Shown here: one piece after another, positions 46,179-58,100 of the stretch
Layout: the number at the start of each line of letters is the position of its first letter
Numbering within the stretch: position 1 is the first letter of the stretch
Source: Tethya wilhelma
Taxonomy: Eukaryota > Porifera > Demospongiae > Tethyida > Tethyidae
Assembly (NCBI GenBank): GCA_964030475.1
Contig: CAXIPT010000008.1
Span: 2,781,953 to 2,845,952 of the forward strand
Direction of reading: 5' to 3'
Length of the DNA stretch: 64,000 nucleotides
The notes under the pieces: model-generated
What the model was told of the DNA's origin: nothing
What the model saw: only the letters and a program-made list of their open reading frames with translations
The model's database searches: none
Made by a program: the position numbers and the translations under genes

Positions 46179-49100
46179 CTAAAAGGTCTGGGCATTTCTG
46201 CACACACCACACCCGAGAGCAAACTCCTCGCCAGTGGGTGGGTGTTTCACGTGCAGGGGACATTCGGTCCCCTCCAGTGGCTTGGCACACGGTCCAACAG
46301 GACACTGAGGGAGCTCTGACTTAGCCATGCCCGTCAGACGCTGGAAGTCATCATGACAGGGTCCACAGAAGTGGGTGGTACCAAAACAGAAGTACACGGC
46401 CACAGAACAGCAGTAGCGACACTTGTACTCCAAGAAGTCAGTGCCGTGCTTAGGACACACCTAGGAGGATAAAGGTGAACGCAGAATATTATATGAGAAC
46501 TATTCCTCATTGTAACTCTATGGTAAGTCGCTATCAGCAGCATGAAGTGTCTCTCACCTGGACAGCACCAGCCACATTGGAGCAAGCTGGACAGACCAGT
46601 TCAGTTGGGTCATAGTCATCACTGGCTGAAGCCTGTTCAGCACAGTGAGCCTCTCCACCATAGTAAGCCTGTAAGGAATGATGGAAAAGTGGAGATATAG
46701 GGGAAAAAACTTTTATACAGTGTACATCCATGCATGGTCCAAGAAAAAGGACATCATGTGTATTGTACATAATATAGTGCATTATTACATACACAAGTAG
46801 TAAAAATTTTGAAAAAATAAGCAGTGTAGGAATGGGCAGTGCTATAAAAAGCAATGAAACAAGGAAAGTCTCAGAATTTCGGCACATGACTACTTCATTT
46901 TATCAGTCAATTCCGGACTAAAGTTTGATTCATGAATCCCATGGATTATGAGTCAGTCAATTGGCTCAATTATTAGTTGCATCGTTCAAGTGAATCCTTT
47001 GCTAGTTTAGCTGAAGCAATAGGCATCACGCCATGTACTAAAGTCACGGTTATACAGTAGTAACTTATATGAGGGTTTGGCACAAAAAAAAATGAAGTAG
47101 TCATGTGCCGAAATTCTGAGACTTTCCTTGTTTCATTGCTTTTTATAGCACTGCCCATTCCTACACTGCTTATTTTTTCAAAATTTTTACTACTTGTTCA
47201 TTCACTTTTTTCAACACTATAAGGTGCTTAATTGCATGGAGAGACTGGTTAGTCTCTACAAAAAGCAAGTGTTTGCAGCACTAGATGCGCATGCGCATTA
47301 TATGCTGGCAAACCACGTGGTCTATTGACGACCTTTACCTGCATCAAAATGGCTAATACAAATAGTCTCGCTAGCCAGACTCTCCGCCACAAAGATATTT
47401 GTAGTCTCGCTAGCCAGACTCTTCCCTTGCGGAGAGTCTGGCTAGCGAGACTATAATACAAAGTACAGTATTCAGTTATACCTGAGTTTTAAAGCTTCCT
47501 AGATTTTCTTTGCTGAACATTTTTGGCAACAAACAAGTACAAAAGGACGTACTACGGATGAAATGAAGTCTCACTATACAGTCAAAGTTGGCTCAATGCC
47601 TTTTGTTTGCCTGGAAATCGCGTTCAAGTAAGTCAGTTAGGAAGGGGAAAACAAATTGCACTGTTGTGGCTTCTCGCCAGCGCTCTCTCTCCAGAGTGCT
47701 CTTGGAACTTTCTTCTAGTTTTCTTAGTGTATACAGTAAGAAAACTGTCTAGGGGAGGCTATTAATGTGTTTGAAGGCTTAGTTTTCTTTCCCTGAGAGT
47801 TTATAAGTGTGAACATTTTGTACTGTGTCTATGGGACATTCGGCCCATTCCTACTATACCGTATAGCGGGAAATTTTCGTGGGGGAAAATTTTTGCGTTT
47901 TCGTCTTGAATAGAAATTCGCGGGGAAAATTTTCGTGGATTGCGTCTCAACTATACGTGACGACCACATACCTTACGAATATCGAATTTCGTGGGGGAAA
48001 ATTTTCGCGGAAAGCTGCCAAACCACGAAATTCGCAAAAATTTTCCCCCACGAAAATTTCCCGCTATACGGTACGTACTACCGTACGTATGATACCTTCT
48101 TGCACTTGTGGCAGACATAGTAGGCATACTTCCACATGGCATACTCGTAAGGCTTCTGGTAGAACTTGGAAGAAGGTGTGGTGATAGCCTCACACTTGGT
48201 GAGGTTCTCGTACTCCAGTCTCATGAGGCACTTCCTCTTCACATCATCGTAGAGAGTGACCACTGGGTCCAGCACATCGGCCAACTGGGAGTGAGCTATA
48301 CGGGTGTTCTGAGAGAGAGAACAAGAAGAAGTGAAATACATTGGTGAACATGATTTGATTGATGTTGTCTGTAACTCTTACCACACAGATGGAACAGAAC
48401 ATGAATCGGAAGGTGATTCTTGGTCCGGACCAACGCTTAGTCAAGGCATTTCGACAGCAGTGATAGTGGAACACATGACCACACTCCAGCTGTAGAATGA
48501 AGGGGTGCATTAAATAGAACATATTCACAGTATCATATGCCCCATCTATACCTGTACACAGGCAGCACAGGAGAGGCCCTCGGTGTAGCATATCATACAC
48601 ATATCATCAGCATCTTGTTTCAGCTTGGCATCAGGGCCAGCACAGCCGTTCAGACAAGGCAAGCATGCATCCTCTCCCTTGACCCCACAGCAGGCGTGGC
48701 CACATGAGAGGGTCTTGTCACAGACTGTGTCTGCCCTCTCAAGGCACTCTGAGTCGGCACACACATTACCAATGGCCAGGAGACTGGTGTTACTGGTGGT
48801 ACCACAGAACCTACAGGCACCTTTGCCTCCTCCTGTAGAATAGTGGCAGGAATGAAGTGAGGTATATGTAATACGGTAGATGGATTTCGATTGCTATGCT
48901 ACTTGAGGTAGTGATGAAAAACCATAAACAGTGAAAATTTCTTGAGAATTGCTCAAAAGTATCTTACCACTTCCAGACTCCCTGAATTCTATCATTCCCT
49001 TCAGTGTGCGATAGTCAGCCAGAGCCATGGTCCAGTAGAGCTTGATCCTTCCACAGCCTTCATGGAGCTCAACCTTCACTGCTTCCTCTTCTTCCTTGAA

Positions 49101-52100
49101 CACCTGTGGAGAAAAAGACACATAATATTCACATGCACACCAACTTGTAGATGATCTTGATGCAAACACCACGTGATGGTATAGACTACTGTATACAGTG
49201 TTCTGAGCTTTGCAATGGGAAAGTATTTAATTATACTACATCAAGGGAAACAGATAGAATTGGCCAACTTTACAATAACCATGCAGGAAGGTATTTATGA
49301 GTCAAACCATTCAGTATACATACTATGTAATGACACAAATAATCTCAGCCAGGTGTACCATCTAGCTAACCTGTCTCTGGTGGTTCTTGGTGGCTCGTTT
49401 GTAGTGGAGCACTCGGTCACATTCACCGCACAGGTTACCACACTTGTCACAGAGGATTAGCGCCTGGGTCTCCCCATCATCATGATTGTCACAGAGAGGC
49501 TACACCACCAACACACACAGAGTCAGATGTGCACTTCTTTTTATAGCAGCTGCTCACCTTATTCTTTGGCTTTCCATCCTGTCCTAGCCACTGGCCGGAA
49601 GAGAGAGCTTCAGCATGCTCTTCATCAATCACACACAAGGCGGCCAGACACAACCACAGCTGCAGAGAGAAACACAACCAACATGTACATTCATTTCTAC
49701 ATTGCAATATTGTTCAATAAAATCTGCTGTGTCAAGATCAAGAATTCTATCAGCATTGACAAACAATGTAGCAATGAGTCTATACAACAATGTATACAAG
49801 TAACAAAAATTTCAAAAAAAAGATAGGTAGTGCGGTAAAAAGTATTCCCAGTACGGTAGTACTGGGTACATAGGAATGGCACGGATGGCCCATTAGCGCA
49901 ATACAAATATTCATTGGAACAAGGAATGTCTCAATTTCGGCACATGACTACTTCATTTTTATGCTTGATCCCTGATATGGATCCTCAGTGTCATAAATTG
50001 CAATAATAATATGAAAGCACCAATGGTGCACAAGCCTCGACACACTTATTGACAACTAGCTAGTGCACTTGTATGCATAATTATTATGCTGTGTAAAATA
50101 GTGTATCATAGATACATGTATGAGTACTATGAGTCAATGTATTAGAAAATAATCACCTATAGGCACATAGTGACACTGTCCGTACAGCCACCACCACATC
50201 TCTGTGATGAAGCAGCAGGCCAACTAGCATGCATAAATAAACATGCATGTGTACAAAAGACCATTAGTACTGAGACTTATACAACAAGTCCCAGCTCAGT
50301 ATGCCTGATCTGTGTCAGCGGCCTAGCACTGATGATCAATCATGACTGATCCGCAGTGGTCTCAGCTAGCCGATAGTACAATGATCTCAGTAAGGAAAAC
50401 TCAGTTTAGAAAATCCATTGAACCAGTGGTAAAACTTTGAACAGTAATGCTTAGTTATACTGCTCGAAAGCAGATATTCAGCTAGCCTGAACCATACTGA
50501 GACACTGAGGCCATACTGCATGCGGATGCTGCATCATGGCAGTATGCAGTCAAGAGACAAGTTGCAGTACGATATAAAAATTGAGTTACTTACTTGTGCA
50601 AACAGCTAAGCCAACTGAACCAAGCACATCACATCTAGCTAGAGCCAGAGCTTTGAACTGAACTGAGCATATCTGGTCCAACTGTAATTCTAAATAACGC
50701 ACACTACATGGGGCATGATCGTGGGTGCGATTTCGAAGCTAAGCGTTCTGGGAAGCACAATAGGCTCAAATCTCAGAAACTACAGCGTTTTGCAAGATTC
50801 TACACAACAAATTTCTAGATAATTCTGATTCATGAACGTAAGTACCTTCTGTTTGTACCATGGAGCTGCCATTCTTCAGATAATCTAGTAACAGACACAC
50901 AGATAAAACGACTACCGTAACCCTCAGCACGTGCTACGCACGTGCCGAGGCTTAACTACTGGAGAACCCAAGAACCTTTCCCACTAAAACTAGTGGAGAT
51001 CCAAGAACCTTTCCCACTAAAACTAGTGGAGAACCCAAGAACTTTTCCCACTAAAACTAATGGAGAACCCAAGAACCTTTCCCACTAAAACTAGTGGAGA
51101 ACCCAAGAACCTTTNNNNNNNNNNNNNNNNNNNNNNNNNNNNNNNNNNNNNNNNNNNNNNNNNNNNAGAACCCAAGAACCTTTTCCCATCAAAACTATTG
51201 GAGAACCCAAAAACCTTTTCCCATCAAAACTACTGGAGAACCCAAGAACTTTTTCCCATCAAAACTACTGGAGACTCCAAGAACCTTTTCTTATCAAAAC
51301 TATTAGAGAACCCAAGAACCTTTTCCCATCAAAACTATTGGAGTACCCAAGAACCTTTTCCCATCAAAACTATTGGAGAACCCAAGAACCTTTTCTTATT
51401 AAAACTATTGGAGAACCCAAGAACTTTTTCCTATTGGAGAACCCAAGAACCTTTTCCCATCAAAACTATAGGAGAACCCAAGAACCTTTTCCCATGGGAG
51501 AACCCAAGAACCTTTCCCACTAAAACTAGTAGAGAACCCCAGAACCTTTCCCACTAAAACTAGTGGAGAACCCAAAAACTTTTTCCCATCAAAACTATTG
51601 GAGAACCCAAGAACCTTATCCCATCAAAACTATTGGAGAACCCAAGAACCTTTTCTTATTAAAACTATTGGAGAACCCAAGAACCTTTTCCCATCAAAAC
51701 TATTGGAGAACCCAAGAACCTTTTCTTATCAAAACTATTGGAGAACCCAAGAACCTTTTCCCCATCAAAACTATTGGAGAACCCGAGAACCTTTCCCACT
51801 AAAACTAGTGGAGAACCCGAGAACCTTTCCCACTAAAACTAGTGGAGAACCCAAGAAACTTTTCCCATTAAAACTAGTGGAGAACCCAAGAACCTTTTTT
51901 CATTAAAATGAAGGCACCAAGGCGCACTCAACTAGCTAGCACACTTATATGCATACAGTGTAAAAGAGTGTAACATAACTCAGTATCACTGGAAACTTCA
52001 AAACTACAGGCTATGATCCATCTAGTGGCCGGCATAGCTAACATGGCTATGGTGAAGCAGCACATGTTACAGACTATAAACCAGATGAGTTCTGCTACGG

Positions 52101-55100
52101 TTATGTACATGCATTGGAATACTCAGCTGCCGTCAAAGTCTAGCACTGAGCTGGGCCTCAGTAAGAGCCTAGCTAACCACAGATGCATTAGCTATAATGA
52201 TCTATAGCTTGTGTAGAGTCTTTGGATGCCCTATATGCTTAGATAGAAAGCAGACCAACTAATGTCTGTCTTGCCAAACAACACTAACCAACAGCCATGC
52301 ATGCAAAGAGCCATGCAGCATTGGACCTCAGCAACACAAATTCTAGATAACGCACACCAAATTAGTAGGCGTGGCCTCGAAGCTAAGCGCTCAAAGAAGC
52401 ACAAAAGCCTCAAAACTCAAGAACTACAGTGTTTTGGACAGCAAAAAATATATTTTTACAAGATCATTCAGAGTTATGAACGTAAGTACCATCAATTTTG
52501 TCGCTAGAGCTGTCTTTCTTGAGATTTCGATGGGACAGACAGACAAAACGACTACCGTAACCCTCTGCACATGCTACACACGCGCCGAGGCTTAATGAAA
52601 GTCAAAGGACTTACTGGGAGTGAGGTGTTCCTTGATGCTAGTAGCCAGGAGCTGGTTGAGCACAGTGAGACTGCTCTGGCTGAGGTTGCCCTTCTCCAGG
52701 AGGAGCTGGGCTACAGGGTAGTGGGCCAAGAGTGTCCTTAACCTAGAGCACTGGCTGTCATCTTCAAACTGGCCCAGCTGTGTGTGTGTGCGTGAGAGAC
52801 AGAGAGAGAGAGAGAGAGAATATTTGATGAATGTGTCAGAGAGCAAGTTCCTCACGTGGAAGACTCCAATGCTGGTGTCCATGAAGCACACTCCATACTG
52901 GCTGTGGGAGGGAGAGAGCTGCTCCTCCCTCACTGCTAGCAGGAAGGCACTCTCCCTGTGAGGGGTGTCGCTGTCAAAGAAGGAGAGAGTGCGGGTTCCC
53001 TTGGTCACAATGGAGCACACCTCCCTGCGAACAACACGATCAAACTTGGACGGACGGCTCACTGTGTAGCAATGACATCATAATGACATCATAGTAAGTA
53101 CCATGACATAATTACGGCATACTTTGTTTGAGTCGTTGCTCCATCATTTGAGGGGTCTCTGTCTGTTCGACCCTTGCCACCCTGAGTGGATGACATCATC
53201 ATTGCACAGCTCACATGTACTGGCGCTATGGTGTGGGACTCACTTGTAGCCCTTGTCCACCAGGATGTGGGCATACTTGCCAAAGGCTCTCTCTGGGAAA
53301 CCACTGTGAGCAAAGTCCCCCTTCATGAAACACAGGCCTAACTCCTTCACTCCAATGACAGCATCCTGGTGGTACAGCTCATAGAACTTACCCACCTGCA
53401 GAGAGAGAGAGCGAAAATCATATAAAAAGGGAAGGACTTGTCCACTGATCTCTGAGCCAACAAAAACATTTTGTTGGATAAAAATGCTCATACAAAATTA
53501 GTTAATTGATGAGTTGGTGTGGAGCAGAGAAGGGCTACCTTGAACATGATGACAGTGTCATAGTGGTCCGCCTTGATGGTCCACCACTGGTGGAAGCCAG
53601 CCGACAAACTTCTCAGATACTCACTAGGCACCTGCAGGCAGAAGATATGCTATTTTTGCCTAGTAATTACACTTAGTGCTAGTAGATTTTCTGTGAGCAC
53701 CAAGGGGTGCTCTCTCATGTAGACAATATTTAATTAAGTGAGCTAGTTTGTACATTCCAGTCTAGAGCAGGATTCCAATCTCTGTACCATTTGGGAACCA
53801 GCCTGCCTGAAGACCACAGACTGCAATGTATAATGTAGGAACCATGCAATATTTGCTAATAGCCTACAGTATACTGATATGAATTTCTATTGTTAATAAT
53901 GGTTGCTATGTGAAGTACTAGTTATTGATGCTCAACATACTCAGTAATCATTGTCACTCTGGATCAAGTCAAACAAGGGTATATATATAATGCTACTCCA
54001 CTTCTTTTCACAGACATGGGGTCCAAACAGAGGTAACATTATAGTATGGAGTTGCACAAAATGATAACATACTGTATAGTGGGTAAACTTGGTGAGAATT
54101 AAATTTGGCAAATTGGCGAATCGTGACAACCATTACCAATAAACAGAAACCACATGCAGGCAACGTTAGTTTTAGCAGTTTTTAACACTAAAAGACTCTC
54201 TACTGTCCTACTACTGCAGTATGAAAGCTTGCAAGGTTTGTTGTTTGTAACAAGAGCATGTTTTTCACCTCCAAAATTGAGCTTAGAACTGAATTCGCCA
54301 AATTTTAAGACCACCAAATTTACCCCCTATACAATATTATTATAATGATAATCATTATAACCATGCATATTATGTAGGGTCCAATAATCATTGTGAGTTG
54401 CATACGTCATTAGCACTGAAACCCAATTTTCAGGACGTGTAGAATTGAAGATCATACTCCTTCTTGCTGGGTGTGCTTTAATGTATGTGGTACTAGATAG
54501 GAACCACATACTACATAAGAAACAAGCTCCACTAGCTCCTTTTAGACCATTACCGTTGTTAGATAAAACAACACAACCCTTCTCTTCTGTGAGTCCACCA
54601 GAGACCCCTACCCCACATCCAACTATCAGTAAATATGATGGACAGGGAAGCTCACTATCTATTCACATGGTAATAGCACCCTTCCTTGATTACAAGAACA
54701 TATCAGTGGAAAAAATTCATCAGAGAATGGAGGAGTACAGATATGTTCTGGCACGTAATCTGGCACACCCACTAGTGCAGCGTGTGCATGTTCTAACCAC
54801 TTCCAACAATTACAACTCAACACTCCAGATGTTTGGCGGACTAGACAATGGAGACAAAATGATCATATCAGTGGTTCCGAGGATAGAGCTGGCTCGAGAT
54901 CCCTGGGAATATATCTCAGAAAACCTGGTGAATAAGGATGTGCTGTACGCAAATGCAGACATATACTTAGGAAAAGGCTTTGAACTGGTCAATTCTACGA
55001 CAATGATGAAGAAAAGAGTTGCTTACGCTCTTACAAGACATGTCTCTCGCAGTGAAAAGTGCAAAAACACAAAAGGACAACGCAAAACAACCTATATAAA

Positions 55101-58100
55101 TTTATGTACTTCAGCCTCTTACATGGGGTCACACGACATTTTTCTGCTGAGGCTAAGTGATCCATTACCTCCTGTATTTTTTTCAGAATTGAATTTCAAC
55201 TTAGGAAGTCCAGGAATTGAAAATAGAGAAATTTGGCTTCTCCAAGCAAAACTGAAATATTGTGTTCTTAACCCTTGTAGGATACTGCAGAGTTTTCACT
55301 ACCACTGCAGTTTTCTGAGAAATAATTCAAAGTATAAGCGTGTCAATGATAAAAATAATGAAAATAAGAATGGTCGGGCTCCTTTCACAAAGAAACTTGT
55401 CTGCTAGCAATAATAATTACAACTGTTGGTCCCATACATGTGTGTAGATCTAAACACCTCTTGGACTGTACAGTAGATTGTGAAATTTTCATGCTGAAAA
55501 TATTTTGTAAACAAAATTTTATTTAATTTTCGTAAATACGGTACATAATGGGGAGTCATGTTGAAAAGTTCACGTTTGAAATTTTTGCAGATTGTAAATG
55601 CAGTGTCATACGAAAATTAGAATTTTTAATAGTTATGTTGTTAACTGAACAATGTAGTACACGTATAGTTTAATACTATATAGTGTTATATACCGTAGAT
55701 CAGTTATTGGTATGGTATCACTGATTTTAATATTGGTACATACCGTGTCTTTGATGAGAGCCTTCTTGTCTTGGGCAGTGGTTCCCTCCTGGGAGTCATC
55801 AGCGAGAGAAAGGGCCTGACTGATGTTGGCAAACACATTGCTCTGAAGCAGGAAGGAGTGGTCTTGAGGCTGGAAACGGAGGCAGTAGCACTGCAAGGCA
55901 ACTTGTTGAGCAGTAGAGCCTGAAGGAAGCTGTATGTGTAGTGTTTGTATACATCCAAATACACATGTACTCATGACATTACTCATACTTTACCTCTACT
56001 TGTACTTATCACAGCTACTGTACACATAATAGCCACAACCATAGGAGGTGAAGCACACAGGCATACACAGACCATAGACCTTGTACCTTAGGCATGATGT
56101 TGGCAGTTGTTTGTAGGAAGGAGTGGAACTGTTTTCGCAGCATCTGCAGCATTGCTCCAGCACCATCAAGACCAGTGAGAGGATGCTTACCAAGGAACCA
56201 GTCCTCAGACTCAGAAGCCTAACAAACAAAGAGAAACAAACAAAACCCCTTCAACCAACTCCACAAATTGTGGCACACATTGATACACCTCACACACAGG
56301 AGTAGTTCCTCACTGACCTTGTCATTCTTTTGTCCCTTCTCCTCTTTCTCTCTTTCAGCCTTCACCTTGGAGGCCATTTGCTGGACTGGGTGGTCGGTAA
56401 GGGCACAGTTGAACTGCCACAGGACATCATGGATCACAGAAGGATCTTGAACCTTGGTTAGCAGCCACTCTAGAAACTGAAACCAAAAGAAACCATCTTT
56501 CAATAAGAGATAAATCACAAACCACTGAACAAATGAGAACTTATTGACTATAATATATTGTGATACTAAATTTGTGCATTCACATTCAAAGCACACTCTC
56601 ACACAAACGGAATATAAACGTCTCTAGTGTGTGTCCATCTTACTTACCTCCAGAGCAAATGTCCTGATGCCAGCCACCCTCATGGATTGTTTCATGGACA
56701 CTCTCAGTCCATCCAGATCGTGATAGCGGAGCACAAATGCCATCACCTTGGAATACCCAGTCTCCTTCTTGGTGGAGCCACGTCTAGAGCGGTTGTACAT
56801 GAGCTTCCTGAGGTTCTTGGAGGGCTTGGCCATCAAGGAGCTTCCTATCTGCTCATTTGGAGAGGTTGTCCCATCCATGGTTCTCTGTCTGAGAATGATC
56901 TGCCCAGCCGAACCATCTTCCCCACCAGAATCACTCTTGGTCCGTTTCACAGCAGTGGATCCTCCAACAATGACAGAGACGGAGCGGTTGAAATTTGGAC
57001 GATCGGAGTCAAAGACTTTGTTCGGGTCAAGGCGTTTCTCTGGAGCACGAGGTAGGGTACCGGACTTATCACTGGGAGTTGAGGCTTGGCGCTGGTAGTC
57101 GGTCCCAGCTGGCATCAGCTCAGCAATGTTGGGTGGCTTTACAGCGGACGGAGTGCTGGGAGCACTATCACTAGTGCGAGAGATCTCAAGGAGGAATCGT
57201 GCATTCTGGATCATTCCCTGGACGGAAGAGATGACGGGCAGTGTGCGAGGTTTCCCCGGCTTCCTGGTCTTCATCTTAGGCATGGGAACGGTCTTCACAG
57301 ACTTCTTCTTGGCTTCGTCCTTCATGGCCAGGTACTTGGAGTGGCAGGCCTTGCACATGAGGTACCAGGTGCTGCCTCCTCTGCCTCCGTCTCCACAGTT
57401 ACCAGCCCACCCAGAGCAGAATGTGCCTCGGCTGTTGTAGCCCCAACCACTGGCGTGTTTGCCACAGCCCGGGTGCATTTCCTTCATGTGGTAGGTGACG
57501 GGATCAGGGAAGCTCTGATCGCACAGCTCACAAACGGTTGACCCCCCACCACCAGCTGGCACAGAGGCCTTTTTATCTTTCTCCTTCTTTCTCTTTTCAA
57601 TTTCTTTCTTCTCCTCTTCGTAACGCTTTTGGAGCTCTTCTGCTAGAACAGGTACCTTTGGAGCAGGAAAGGGGAGGCTGGCATTTTCAATCACCTTGCC
57701 TGAGATTTCATCCCAGAATGTGACGAGATGGCTCAGTGTTGGAGGCAGGGTGGAGATGGTGGAGGTTGATGAGGCATCAAGGCTTGTCAGAGATTTGGAA
57801 GATGACTTCATTGCCTCTGGTTGCTCGCTCTCTTTCTCTGCATCCTTGGCCTCTTCAGCTTCTTCTGGCTTCTTCTCCGGCTCCTCCTCAGCCTTCTTCT
57901 TGTCTTCCTCCCCATCTTTACCACCTGGTGAGCTCTTCTCTTGGGCTCCTTTACTTTTCGTGGACTCTTCGCAAACCTCTTTCATCAATCCAGGATTGAA
58001 TTTGAGGTACGAAGCTGATGCCATGGCATCGTACACAAGGCCTTCCTGCCAGAGAAAGGCAGCAAATATCGCTCTCTGGCATTCAGCGACTGCAGGAGAC

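Larger units (their letters stand above)
47320..48095 (-). repeat. Inverted copy of the 20.8-kb interspersed repeat, with insertions
   Basis: Same order of phrases as 20837-21290 read on the other strand: GTCTATTGACGACCTTTACC, AAAGTTGGCTCAATGCCTTT, CTGGAAATCGCGTTC, GGGAGGCTATTAATG, GGCCCATTCCTACTATAC. It carries a hairpin element at about 47404-47453 and a 213-bp transposon near its end. Lies in a MYCBP2 intron. Confidence 0.8.

Noticed and set aside
51060..51906. Long reading frames with [14 protein letters not shown] repeats
   Set aside because: All three frames are open because the 34-35 bp minisatellite unit lacks stops; it is interrupted by Ns and unit length is not a multiple of three.
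50957..51906. CRISPR-like array of direct repeats
   Set aside because: Units are contiguous with no unique spacers, in a eukaryotic intron; it is a minisatellite.
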